Source: JAFASC01 sp036265935 (GTDB lineage Bacteria > Pseudomonadota > Alphaproteobacteria > Rhizobiales > Beijerinckiaceae). From it: a DNA stretch of 64,000 nt. Positions 8,957 to 17,524 of the stretch are shown here, piece by piece. The stretch lies in NCBI GenBank assembly GCA_036265935.1, contig DATAOB010000047.1:1-64000 (forward strand), given 5' to 3'. The notes below the pieces were generated by a model, which had not been told where the DNA came from, did not search any database, and was given only the letters and a program-made list of their open reading frames with translations. Made by a program: the position numbers and the translations under genes. Every line of letters starts with the position of its first letter. Position 1 is the stretch's first letter.

Positions 8957-10038
8957 CAACGCACCTTCAAGGTCGACAGGCCGACGAGCGCCAGCACGAA
9001 AGCGATAATCCAGAAGCGCACGACGATCTGCGGCTCCGACCAACCGAGCTGCTCGAAATGGTGGTGGATCGGCGCCATGCGGAAGACGCGCTTGCCGGTC
9101 ATCTTGAACGAGACGACCTGCACGATGACCGACAGCGCTTCGACAACGAATAAGCCGCCGACGATGATCAGCACAATCTCATGCTTGATCGCAACCGCGA
9201 CCGTGCCAATCAACCCGCCGAGCGCCAGCGAGCCGGTGTCGCCCATGAAAATTTGCGCCGGCGGCGCGTTGAACCAGAGAAAGCCAAGGCCCGCGCCAAT
9301 CACCGCTCCGCAGACCACCGCAAGCTCGCCGGTGCCGGGAACGAAATTGATGCCGAGATAGGTCGAGAAAATCGCATTGCCGGCAAGCCAGGCGATGACG
9401 CCAAATGTACCGACCGCGATCATCACCGGCACGATGGCGAGACCATCCAAGCCGTCGGTGAGATTGACCGCGTTGCCTGCAGCCACGACGACGAGCGGCG
9501 CAAACAACAGGAATGCCCAACCGAGATCGACGACGTACCCGTTGACCAACGGCAGTGCCAATGCCGTCGCATGCACGGTGCCGAAGCGCACCATGATCAC
9601 GCTCGCAGCAAGTGCGACCAGCGCTTCGAAAGCGAGACGCAACCGTCCGGAAAAGCCTTTATGCGACTGTTTCGTCACCTTCAGATAATCGTCGTAAAAT
9701 CCAATGCAGCCGAAGCCGATCGTCACCAGAAGCACCATCCAGACATACGGGCTTTTGAGATTGGCCCACAGCAATGTCGAGACGACAAGGCCGGACAAGA
9801 TCATCAGGCCGCCCATCGTCGGCGTACCCTTTTTGGTGAGCAGATGCGATTGCGGACCATCCTCGCGGATCGGCTGGCCCCTGCCTTGCTTGACGCGCAA
9901 CGCCGCGATGATACTCGGCCCGAAAAAGAAGACGAAGAGCAGCGCGGTCGTCGACGCGCCGGCAGTGCGAAACGTTATATAGCGGAAAAGGTTGAGCGGA
10001 CTGAAGAGGTGCGAGAAGTCCGCGAGCCACGTCAGCAT
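8956..10038 (-). CDS. mraY: Phospho-N-acetylmuramoyl-pentapeptide transferase
   Basis: MraY attaches phospho-MurNAc-pentapeptide to undecaprenyl phosphate, making lipid I in the cytoplasmic membrane. The 360-residue polytopic protein contains the family signatures KKGTPTMGGLMI, GFYDDYLKV, NLTDGLDGLAI, FMGDTGSLALGG and APIHHHFEQLGW. These include the acidic residues that position magnesium. The start at 10038 (MLTWLADFSHLF) lies four bases after the murF stop; an upstream ATG at 10095 lies inside murF. Confidence 0.97.
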   Translation of the reverse strand: MLTWLADFSHLFSPLNLFRYITFRTAGASTTALLFVFFFGPSIIAALRVKQGRGQPIREDGPQSHLLTKKGTPTMGGLMILSGLVVSTLLWANLKSPYVWMVLLVTIGFGCIGFYDDYLKVTKQSHKGFSGRLRLAFEALVALAASVIMVRFGTVHATALALPLVNGYVVDLGWAFLLFAPLVVVAAGNAVNLTDGLDGLAIVPVMIAVGTFGVIAWLAGNAIFSTYLGINFVPGTGELAVVCGAVIGAGLGFLWFNAPPAQIFMGDTGSLALGGLIGTVAVAIKHEIVLIIVGGLFVVEALSVIVQVVSFKMTGKRVFRMAPIHHHFEQLGWSEPQIVVRFWIIAFVLALVGLSTLKVR

Positions 10039-10042
10039 GCAA

Positions 10043-11473
10043 TCACCCTTGTGCTGACGCGGTGCGCGCACGGAAATGGTCGCGCAAAGCAGCAACGAGC
10101 GGGCCCATCCGGCTGCCGTGCGAGCCCTTCACCATAATCACGTCCCCGCCGTGAATCGCCTCGATGACCGGCGCGTGAAGATCACTTGCGCGCGGCGCCC
10201 ACTGCCCGCGTATCCGCTCAGGCAATGCGTCGAAAAGGTGACGCATGTCCTGGCCGGCAGCGAAAACCATGTCCACGGAGTTGCGTTCGATATGCTCGGC
10301 GAGGCCGCTATGCATGGCAATCGAGTGCCGGCCAAGTTCAAGCATGTCGCCGAGCACCGCGATGCGGCGGCCCTCGCCGGAAGTTTGCGCGCTGCCTAAG
10401 AGGTCGAGCGCCGCCTGCATCGACGCAGGGTTGGCATTGTAGCTTTCGTCGATCAGCGTAATGGCGCCCTGCGGCGCCGGCAGGTTTTCGCGGCGGCCGC
10501 GCCCGGCCGGCGCCTCGATATAAGCGAGCGCCGAAGACGCACGATCGATGTCCATGCCGGCCGTATGTGCCGCAAGCAGAACCGCGAGCGAGTTCAACGC
10601 GAAATGTCTGCCGGGCACGCCGAGCTCGTAGGTGAGATCGCGGCCAAGAATGCGGGCATGAACGCGTGACGAATCCTCGCCCAGGTCAATGCTCACGAGG
10701 CGAGCATCGGCTTCAGCGTGCTCGCCAAAGCTTAGAATGCGGTGTACCGAATTTTCCTGCGCCCGTTCGCGCAAACGATCGAACTGCGCATCGTCACGCT
10801 TGATGATTGCGACACCATCCTCCACGACCCCGGAGAAAATCTCCGCTTTTGCCTCGGCGATCGCATCGATGGAGTCGAAATATTCGAGATGCACCGGCGC
10901 GATCTTGGTGATCATCGCGATGTGCGGCCGAACCATCGCGACAAGCGGCGTGATTTCGCCCGCATGATTCATGCCGATTTCGAACACGCCGTATTGCGTA
11001 TCCGCTGGCATGCGCGCGAGCGTCAGCGGCACCCCCCAATGGTTGTTGTAGGAGGCGGCGGAGGCATGCGTTGCGCCGGCCGTCGCGAGCATGGTGCGCA
11101 GCGCTTCCTTCGTCGAGGTCTTGCCGACGGAACCCGTCACTGCAACGATCTGCGCATGCGACCGCTCGCGCGCAGCGTGGCCAAGCCGCCGCAGAGCAGC
11201 GAGTGTATCATCGACGACAAAGAAAGCGCCCTTCCCCACCAGCGCGTCCGCATGTGCTTCGTCGATGACGCATGCCGCGGCACCGCTTTCAAACGCGGCG
11301 TTTACGTAATCGTGTCCGTCGTTGTTCTCGCCTTTGATGGCAAAGAACAGTTCACCCGGCTCGATCGTTCGCGTGTCGATGGAAACGCCGCTGACGCTTG
11401 CAGGCAGGCGACCGCTGACGCGGGCGGCAAGCGCGCCGACAAGCGCGAGACCCGTCCACAATGGAGCGCTCAT
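10043..11473 (-). CDS. murF: UDP-N-acetylmuramoyl-tripeptide--D-alanyl-D-alanine ligase
   Basis: MurF adds D-Ala-D-Ala to the UDP-MurNAc tripeptide and so completes the cytoplasmic stem peptide. The protein has 476 residues. It has a MurE/F-type N-terminal domain (GVSIDTRTIEPGELFFAIKG), the ATP loop VTGSVGKTSTKEAL, a conserved NNHWGVPL block and the C-terminal DESYNANPASM motif. It overlaps murE by four bases. The D-Ala-D-Ala ligase gene is not in this cluster and must lie elsewhere in the genome. Confidence 0.96.
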   Translation of the reverse strand: MSAPLWTGLALVGALAARVSGRLPASVSGVSIDTRTIEPGELFFAIKGENNDGHDYVNAAFESGAAACVIDEAHADALVGKGAFFVVDDTLAALRRLGHAARERSHAQIVAVTGSVGKTSTKEALRTMLATAGATHASAASYNNHWGVPLTLARMPADTQYGVFEIGMNHAGEITPLVAMVRPHIAMITKIAPVHLEYFDSIDAIAEAKAEIFSGVVEDGVAIIKRDDAQFDRLRERAQENSVHRILSFGEHAEADARLVSIDLGEDSSRVHARILGRDLTYELGVPGRHFALNSLAVLLAAHTAGMDIDRASSALAYIEAPAGRGRRENLPAPQGAITLIDESYNANPASMQAALDLLGSAQTSGEGRRIAVLGDMLELGRHSIAMHSGLAEHIERNSVDMVFAAGQDMRHLFDALPERIRGQWAPRASDLHAPVIEAIHGGDVIMVKGSHGSRMGPLVAALRDHFRARTASAQG

Positions 11474-12924
11474 GCCGCATGTTCCCTGAGCGCTTCACGG
11501 ATCGCTTCGTGATCGGAGAATGGTAGGACCTTGTCGCCGATAGTCTGTCCGGTCTCGTGGCCCTTGCCCGCGACGACCAGAACGTCGTCACTGCGGAGAT
11601 CGGCGATACCGGCTGCAATGGCTGCACGGCGATCGCCTATCTCGATCACCTTGTGGGCTGCAATCTTGCGCGCGCCCTCCAGGATAGCTGCGCGAATATC
11701 GGCGGGATTTTCTGAGCGCGGATTATCGTCGGTGACGATTACGACGTCGGCCTTGCGCGCCGCGATTTCGCCCATCAGCGGCCGCTTGCCGCGATCGCGA
11801 TTTCCGCCACAGCCGAACACGACGATGAGACGCCCACGTATCAGCGGACGCAACGCGCTGAGCACTTTCTCCAGCGCATCCGGCTTATGCGCATAATCGA
11901 CATAGATCGGCGCGCCCGCACGCGTTCCGACGAGTTCGAGTCGGCCGGGTGCGCCTTCGAGTTTTGCGAGCGCGGCGAAGACGCGCTCCGGCGCCTCGCC
12001 CGTGGCGAGGCAAAGTCCCGCTGCGACAAGCGCATTCGAAGCTTGAAAGGAACCCGCGAGCGGCAGGCGCACGGAGTACGTCTCGCCACCATGGCCGATG
12101 GTAAGCCGCGTTCCGAGTCCATCGGCTTCTTGCGAGAGAAGCCGCAACACATCACCATGCGTGCCGACGCTCATCACCTTCAATCCGCGTTTCTCACAGG
12201 CAGCGATCACTTTCGCCGAAACATCGCTGTCCGCATCGACGACAGCCGCTTGGCCCGGCTGCAAGAGCATCTCGAACAAGCGCAGTTTCGCCGCCAGATA
12301 GTCGTCGAGCGAAGCGTGATAATCGAGGTGATCGCGTGAAAGATTGGTGAACGCAGCGGCGCTCAGCCGCACGCCATCGAGCCGGCGCTGCTCTAATCCA
12401 TGCGAAGACGCTTCCATCGCAAGATGCGTGACGCCATCATCAGCGAGCTTTTGCAGCGCTTGATGCAGCGTCACCGGATCGGGCGTCGTCAGCGAGCCAT
12501 ACACGGTTTGCGACGGCGCAACGATGCCGATCGTGCCGAGCGATGCCGCGGCATGACCGAGTTCAGCCCATATCTGCCGAACGAAAGCGGCGACCGACGT
12601 CTTGCCGCTCGTACCCGTGATGGCAACGATTGTCTCCGGCTGACGCGGATAAAGCGCCGCGGTCGCGTGCGCCAACGCGGCACGCGCATCCGGGACGACA
12701 ATGCTCGCAACTGCGCCGTCAAACGGCCGTTCCGCAACGATGGCAACCGCGCCGCGCGCGACCGCGTCATCGGCATAAGCTAGCCCATCCGCCTTGCTGC
12801 CGGGCATGGCGAAAAACGCAAAACCCGGCACGACCTCGCGGCTGTCAGCCGTGATGCCGCTTACGTCAAGCGTGAGCTCCGCCGCCGCAGGCGCGGACGG
12901 CAGGAGATCGCGAAGGCGCATCAA
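11470..12924 (-). CDS. murE: UDP-MurNAc-L-Ala-D-Glu--meso-diaminopimelate ligase
   Basis: MurE adds the third residue of the stem peptide. The 484-residue protein shows the ATP loop ITGTSGKTSVAAFVRQIW, the carbamylated-lysine region and the motif DNPRSENP. In this family DNPR is the signature for meso-diaminopimelate rather than lysine, so the cell wall should be of the usual Gram-negative DAP type. Start and stop overlap ftsI and murF by four bases each. Confidence 0.96.
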   Translation of the reverse strand: MMRLRDLLPSAPAAAELTLDVSGITADSREVVPGFAFFAMPGSKADGLAYADDAVARGAVAIVAERPFDGAVASIVVPDARAALAHATAALYPRQPETIVAITGTSGKTSVAAFVRQIWAELGHAAASLGTIGIVAPSQTVYGSLTTPDPVTLHQALQKLADDGVTHLAMEASSHGLEQRRLDGVRLSAAAFTNLSRDHLDYHASLDDYLAAKLRLFEMLLQPGQAAVVDADSDVSAKVIAACEKRGLKVMSVGTHGDVLRLLSQEADGLGTRLTIGHGGETYSVRLPLAGSFQASNALVAAGLCLATGEAPERVFAALAKLEGAPGRLELVGTRAGAPIYVDYAHKPDALEKVLSALRPLIRGRLIVVFGCGGNRDRGKRPLMGEIAARKADVVIVTDDNPRSENPADIRAAILEGARKIAAHKVIEIGDRRAAIAAGIADLRSDDVLVVAGKGHETGQTIGDKVLPFSDHEAIREALREHAA

Positions 12925-14720
12925 TGCCCTCCGTGAGTCGTCGCCGCGGGCACATTGGCCATGCCGTAGCCGAGTTTCGCCAGCAGCGGGAAAGGCTGCA
13001 CCGGCGGCTCGAAACGCGGCGGCAGGCCGAACATCGGGCCGAGCCGCTCGATCACGCGGCCGGTCACCGACCCTGCATTGTAGGCTGCCGTATGATACCC
13101 GCCGTCCTGAGGCAAGGCCTGAGGCTCGTCGAAAAGCACGAGCATGAGGTATTTCGGCTTATCCGCCGGCGCGATCGCCATGAACGTCGTGAATACCTTG
13201 TCCTTCGAATAGTGGCCGTGGATGATCTTGTCGGCGGTACCGGTTTTGCCGCCGATATAATAGCCCGGAATATTGGCCAGTTTGGCGGAGCCGATCTCGG
13301 CATTGAGCCGCAGGAGGTAGCGCATGGTTTCGCTGACTTCCGGCCGCACGACGCGAACGGCGTCCTTTTGCGACTCCTCCTCGCTCCGCTTCAAAAAGGT
13401 CGGCTTGATCATCATGCCGCCATTGACAAGGGCGCCGACCGCCATCAGCGCCTGCAGCGGGGCAACATTGAGGCCCTGGCCGAAGGCGATGGTCATCGTG
13501 TTGAGTTCGCTCCAGCGCTTTGGCACGAGCGGCTCGGCATTTTCCGGCAATTCGGTGCGCAGCCGATCCAGCTGACCCATTCTCTTCAGAAAGGCCTTGT
13601 GGCCTTCGACACCGACCATCAGCGCCATGCGCGCCGTGCCGATGTTCGAGGAATGCGTGAAGACTTCCGGCACGGTCAGGATGCGATGCGTGGCGTGAAA
13701 ATCGTGAATGGTAAACCGCCCGAAACGTAATGAGCTTCTTGCGTCGACGGTGGAGCGCAGCGTCACCTTGTTGAGCTCGAGCGCCATGGCTATGGAAATC
13801 GATTTGAAGGTGGAGCCCATCTCGTAGACGCCGACGGCGAGGCGATTGATATGCAGCGGATCGAGCGCGTCGGCGGGGTTGTTCGGATCGAAATCCGGCA
13901 ACGAGGCGAGCGCGACGACCTCCCCCGTATTGACGTCGAGGATTGCGCCGCCGCCGGCCTTGGCGCGATATTTCTCGATACCTTTCGCGATCTCGTCGCG
14001 CAGTCCGTGGGTCAGACGCAAATCGAGCGACAATTGCACCGGTTTTAAGCCATCCGGCGTCAGATTGAAGCCGGCATTGTGCAGATCGGCCAAGCCCTGC
14101 CCGTCGATATATTTCTCGATTCCGGCGATGCCGACATTGTCGAGATTGGCAAAGCCGAGCACGTGCGCTGCGATGGGGCCATTCGGATAGACGCGTTTGT
14201 TCTCGGGAAGGAAACCGACGCCGGGCAGGCCGAGATGATAAACTTCCTGCTGTTGCTTCGGCGTGATGCCGCGCTTGACCCAAACAAAGCCTTTGCGCGA
14301 ACCGAGTCGCTCGCGCAATTCGCGCGCATTGACGTCCGGCAGAACCGCAGTGAGCAGCTCCGTTGCTTCATCCTTGTCGACGATGCGGCGGGGCTCGGCG
14401 AAAACCGACATCACCTTCACGTCGGTCGCCAAAACTTCGCCGTTGCGATCGAGAATGTCGGGGCGCGCGCCGGAGAGCGCCTCCACCGCGGCGCGACGAA
14501 TACTTTGCGAATCCGGCTCGAAACCGAGATAGATCAGCCGCACGTTGACTGTCGCGAAAAGGCAAACGAAGCAAAGCGCGATCAGGCGGATACGGGGGCG
14601 GCTCTTGTCGAGATTGGTCGAGAACAGGTGTTTGAAAAAGCTCTGCACGGCGTGTGAATGCGGCGGCGCCGGAGCGGCCGTTACGTCGGTCGTTTCACTT
14701 TCGGGCGCGGGAAGGCTCAT
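12921..14720 (-). CDS. ftsI: Septal transpeptidase FtsI / penicillin-binding protein 3
   Basis: A class B penicillin-binding protein that cross-links septal peptidoglycan. The protein is 599 residues, with a cytoplasmic N-terminus, one transmembrane segment near residues 44-62, a PBP dimerisation domain and a transpeptidase domain. All three catalytic motifs are visible: the nucleophile STFK (in MGSTFKSI), SSN (in HSSNIGTA) and KTGT (in GGKTGTADK). It lies between ftsL and murE with four-base overlaps on both sides, so levels of these division proteins are probably coupled. Confidence 0.96.
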   Translation of the reverse strand: MSLPAPESETTDVTAAPAPPHSHAVQSFFKHLFSTNLDKSRPRIRLIALCFVCLFATVNVRLIYLGFEPDSQSIRRAAVEALSGARPDILDRNGEVLATDVKVMSVFAEPRRIVDKDEATELLTAVLPDVNARELRERLGSRKGFVWVKRGITPKQQQEVYHLGLPGVGFLPENKRVYPNGPIAAHVLGFANLDNVGIAGIEKYIDGQGLADLHNAGFNLTPDGLKPVQLSLDLRLTHGLRDEIAKGIEKYRAKAGGGAILDVNTGEVVALASLPDFDPNNPADALDPLHINRLAVGVYEMGSTFKSISIAMALELNKVTLRSTVDARSSLRFGRFTIHDFHATHRILTVPEVFTHSSNIGTARMALMVGVEGHKAFLKRMGQLDRLRTELPENAEPLVPKRWSELNTMTIAFGQGLNVAPLQALMAVGALVNGGMMIKPTFLKRSEEESQKDAVRVVRPEVSETMRYLLRLNAEIGSAKLANIPGYYIGGKTGTADKIIHGHYSKDKVFTTFMAIAPADKPKYLMLVLFDEPQALPQDGGYHTAAYNAGSVTGRVIERLGPMFGLPPRFEPPVQPFPLLAKLGYGMANVPAATTHGGH

Positions 14721-15109
14721 TGCACCCGTCCGGGAGTCGTTGTTGCGGAAGGAGCCGTCTTGCCGCGCGGCGTGTTTGTCGGCTCGGCGAGGCCAAGCGT
14801 CTCAAGCTTGCGGCCGATCGTATCGACGCGCACGGACCTCTCGGGGATCGCACTCGCGGCGACGATTTGATTGAGCGAAAGCGGCTGCAGATCGAGATAT
14901 TTGGTCGCGAGCTCCTGGATGCGTTCGGGCCGCGCCAGATGCGCCCATTCGGCGCGCAAGACGCCGATTCCGTCACGCTCCGCCTGAATCTCGTGCTTCA
15001 GCTTGTTGATCTGCTCGGCCCGATAGATCGTCTCATATTTGATCGTGTAGGCATAGACGGCCGAGCCGATCAATGCCGCGATCGCGAAGATGTTGAGAAA
15101 GCGGATCAT
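14717..15109 (-). CDS. ftsL: Cell division protein FtsL
   Basis: A 130-residue bitopic protein with one membrane segment (residues 3-21) followed by a charged helix (residues 25-65) suited to a coiled coil. The tail is proline- and threonine-rich. FtsL forms a complex with FtsB and FtsQ at the septum that activates FtsW and FtsI. Sequence conservation in this family is low, so the call rests on topology and on its position between rsmH and ftsI. Confidence 0.88.
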   Translation of the reverse strand: MIRFLNIFAIAALIGSAVYAYTIKYETIYRAEQINKLKHEIQAERDGIGVLRAEWAHLARPERIQELATKYLDLQPLSLNQIVAASAIPERSVRVDTIGRKLETLGLAEPTNTPRGKTAPSATTTPGRVQ

Positions 15110-16146
15110 CGGCGCCCGCTCCTGGCACGGTCCGGCAATGATGCGAGCTTCCGCAGCGCAGCGTCGGAATTTTGTGCGGGCGCATGCGTGCGAATGCCGA
15201 CGCGCAGTTTGGCCGAGCGTGCGCGCGGATTCGCCATCATCTCCGCTTGATCAGGCAAGATCGGCTGACGGCCCGGCACGACAAAGGTCGGCTGCGCCGG
15301 CGCAACCTCACCCGGCAACAACCGCGAGGACGCGCGTCCGCGTCCGGAGCGATGCGCAAAGAATTGTTTAACAATACGATCTTCCAGCGAATGGAACGTC
15401 ACGACCACAAGCCGGCCTTCGGCTTTCAAAATGCGTTCCGCCGCTTCCAGCGCGCGCAGGAGTTCGCCGAGCTCATCGTTCACCGCGATGCGCAGCGCCT
15501 GGAACGTTCGCGTCGCGGGATGAATGTCGGTCGGCTTGTGCGGCACGATGCGCGCGAGGAGAGCGGCAAGCGCTTTGGTCGACGTGAACGGCGCCGATTT
15601 GCGATCGCTGACAATCGCCCGCGCGATCTTGCGCGCCAGGCGCTCCTCGCCGTAATGAAAGAAAATATCGGCGAGATGCTCTTCATCCGCCGCGTTGACG
15701 AGATCGGCGGCGCCTGTGCCGCTTTTCTCCATGCGCATGTCGAGCGGACCATCGAGCCGGAACGAGAAGCCTCGTTCGGCTTCGTCGAGCTGCATGGACG
15801 AGACGCCGACATCTAGGACGATGCCGTCGAACGGAGCGAATTCCTCGGCGGCGCCAGCGAGATCGCCGAAGCGCGTTTCAATCAGCGTCAGCCGCCCGGC
15901 AAATTCCGCGACCAGCGCCGCGCCTGCCGCAATCGCGCTCGGATCGCGATCGAGCGCGACAACGCGCGTTGCTCCTTCAGTCGCAAGGATTGCCCGCGTA
16001 TAGCCGCCCGCCCCGAATGTCGCGTCGAGATAGAGGCCGCCCGGCTTTACCGCCAGCGCTTCGATGGCGCGCTCGCGGAGCACGGGAACGTGTCGGGCCG
16101 GTCCGCCAGCGGCGCCTGGAGGAGCGGCGCCGCGGCCCTCGATCAT
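15106..16146 (-). CDS. rsmH: 16S rRNA (cytosine-1402-N4)-methyltransferase
   Basis: RsmH (MraW) methylates N4 of C1402 in the ribosomal P site with S-adenosylmethionine. The 346-residue protein opens with HVPVLRERAIEAL and the SAM loop DATFGAGGYTRAIL. It continues with DGIVLDVGVSSMQLDEAERG and the late block VVTFHSLEDRIVKQFF. I chose the ATG at 16146 because it overlaps the mraZ stop as ATGA and matches the family start; the frame is open to 16785 but that part is antisense-like sequence inside mraZ. Confidence 0.96.
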   Translation of the reverse strand: MIEGRGAAPPGAAGGPARHVPVLRERAIEALAVKPGGLYLDATFGAGGYTRAILATEGATRVVALDRDPSAIAAGAALVAEFAGRLTLIETRFGDLAGAAEEFAPFDGIVLDVGVSSMQLDEAERGFSFRLDGPLDMRMEKSGTGAADLVNAADEEHLADIFFHYGEERLARKIARAIVSDRKSAPFTSTKALAALLARIVPHKPTDIHPATRTFQALRIAVNDELGELLRALEAAERILKAEGRLVVVTFHSLEDRIVKQFFAHRSGRGRASSRLLPGEVAPAQPTFVVPGRQPILPDQAEMMANPRARSAKLRVGIRTHAPAQNSDAALRKLASLPDRARSGRR

Positions 16147-16649
16147 TCCCGTGCTCCTCGCGGCGCTCGCGCATCGACCGCATACTCGGCCGCGGATCGG
16201 GTGCTGAGCTCCCTTCGCATGTCGCGCAACCTCTGTTTGGCCTCGTCGAGGTGCGAACGGAAGCGGCTCGGCTCCCATATTTGAAACTTGTGCCCAAGCC
16301 CGACGAAGACGACGTCCGAGGAAATCCCCGTATGCGCTTTCGCCGGCTCGCCTAGACTGATCCGCCCTTCCGGATCGATTTTGAGGATCTCGCTCGTGCC
16401 AATGAGCGCGGTCGAGAAGACGTCCCGTTCGATCGAATAGGGCGGGTGCATTTCGAGAAGAGCGTCGATCTCCTTCAACAGCGCGTTGCCACCGCAATCG
16501 AGCGCCGCCGTGTCGAGCGAGGGATGGACATAAAGGCCCACAAATCCATCGCGCATGAGAACCGAGCGGAACGGCGCCGGGATCGAAACCCGCCCCTTGG
16601 CGTCGAGCCTGTTCACAAAATGCGAGACGAAACGATCTAGGCCGTCCAC
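16143..16649 (-). CDS. mraZ: Transcriptional regulator / division-cluster protein MraZ
   Basis: MraZ has two tandem SpoVT/AbrB-type DNA-binding folds, seen here as FVNRLDAKGRVSIPAPFRSVL and, in the second half, LIGTSEILKIDPEGRISLGEP. The known family member binds repeats in its own promoter and lowers expression of the division cluster. The start is uncertain. GTG at 16649 gives a 168-residue protein close to the family N-terminus (VDGLDRF), and GTG at 16661 is an alternative. The ATG at 16754 would add a cysteine-rich leader and has no ribosome-binding site. The matching repeats lie at 16765-16799. Confidence 0.9.
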   Translation of the reverse strand: MDGLDRFVSHFVNRLDAKGRVSIPAPFRSVLMRDGFVGLYVHPSLDTAALDCGGNALLKEIDALLEMHPPYSIERDVFSTALIGTSEILKIDPEGRISLGEPAKAHTGISSDVVFVGLGHKFQIWEPSRFRSHLDEAKQRLRDMRRELSTRSAAEYAVDARAPRGARE

Positions 16650-16764
16650 CCGAACGCTCACATTGCAACAGCACGCGATCCGCCCGCCTCCGGGAGTCGT
16701 GCAGGCGTGCTTCGCCGATCGCCCAGAGGACGTGGAGCAAAGAATGCCCGGCAAGAACTCGAAA

Positions 16765-16799
16765 CGGGATGGTTTGGGATAGCATGGGAAAGCTTGGGC
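16765..16799 (-). promoter_or_regulatory. Four MraZ boxes, 10-bp period
   Basis: On the plus strand four GGG-containing units start exactly ten bases apart: CGGGAT at 16765, TGGGAT at 16775, TGGGAA at 16785 and TGGGCG at 16795. Three are perfect TGGG and the first is a degenerate copy. MraZ is known in other bacteria to bind direct repeats of TGGGN separated by five bases upstream of its own gene. The ten-base period puts all units on one face of the helix. They cover the -10 element, most of the spacer and the likely transcription start of the cluster promoter. Confidence 0.8.
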
Positions 16800-16804
16800 G
16801 TCAA
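16776..16804 (-). promoter_or_regulatory. Probable promoter of the division/cell-wall cluster
   Basis: Read on the minus strand, TTGACG (16804-16799) is followed after exactly 17 bases by TATCCC (16781-16776), a fair sigma-70 match with a strong -35. Transcription would start near 16769, leaving a leader of about 110-120 bases before the GTG chosen for mraZ. The MraZ boxes overlap the -10 and the start point, as expected for repression. Confidence 0.6.
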
Positions 16805-16923
16805 CGTAAGCGCCGCCTTGTGCACAGCTTCGGCGCTACCTCGTATTAGGCTTTGCTAAGGTTAAGACCGCGTTGACGAATTGGGCCGAGATGCCCCTCG
16901 CCTGTCGCCCTTCGGAACAGAGT

Positions 16924-17296
16924 GCCAGCCGGCCTGTAAGCCGGGTTCTGTATGGCGCTGGGGTGAGCGCGTGATGGCCATTCCTCTGGGACGGCCGTTG
17001 CCGGCCGCCTCAAGCGACCAACCCGGGCGAGAGCCCAGAGACGGGCCTGGGCTTGCGCCCCTCGCCCCTATTCGGTCTTGCTCCCGGTGGGGCTTGCCGT
17101 GCCGCGGACGTTGCCGCCCGCGCGGTGCGCTCTTACCGCACCTTTTCACCCTTACCGATGGGCCTTTCGGCTCGCCGGCGGTGTATTTTCTGTGGCGCTT
17201 TCCCTGAGGTCACCCTCGCCGGACGTTATCCGGCACCGTGTCTCCGTGGAGCCCGGACTTTCCTCTGCTTTCGCAGCGGCCATCCGGCCGGCTGGC
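16924..17296 (-). ncRNA. rnpB: RNase P RNA (type A)
   Basis: The catalytic RNA of RNase P, which matures tRNA 5' ends. On the minus strand the 5' conserved block GAGGAAAGTCCGGGCTCC lies just inside the left end. It is followed by the CACGGTGCCGGATAACGTCC region, and near the 3' end come the conserved ACAGAA and a GGCTTACAGG segment. The ends are fixed by the P1 helix: 17296-17286 reads GCCAGCCGGCC and 16934-16924 reads GGCCGGCTGGC, a perfect eleven-pair match. The length of about 373 nucleotides is normal. Confidence 0.96.
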
Positions 17297-17303
17297 GAGA
17301 ACG

Positions 17304-17332
17304 GGCTTAGGAGGCTTCTGATAATGGGTCAA
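17304..17332 (-). promoter_or_regulatory. Probable rnpB promoter
   Basis: On the minus strand TTGACC (17332-17327), a 17-base spacer and TAAGCC (17309-17304) precede the first base of the RNase P P1 helix (17296) by seven bases. Spacing, position and -35 quality fit a housekeeping promoter starting transcription at the mature 5' end. Confidence 0.6.
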
Positions 17333-17524
17333 CCCGAATGCCGCGGCGACCCTCGCGTGACATCCGCGTGACACCCTACGAGCTTCTGCGGACAGGGGAT
17401 TTACCCTGCGGGCCGGATACGCCAGTGAAGCTTGCCTGCCGCTCCCCTGCCGATTCGAAAGACGCGCTTGATGTTTGGTGCCGCTTCGCAAGTGCTGCAT
17501 AAGGGACGCGAGGCGACCGGCCCG

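Noticed and set aside
16147..16785. Upstream extension of the rsmH frame
   Set aside because: It is the out-of-frame reading of mraZ; the ATG at 16146 gives a family-length RsmH.
16881..17371. Several overlapping frames across the RNase P RNA region
   Set aside because: They fall inside the structured RNA gene, whose conserved blocks and P1 pairing are unmistakable.
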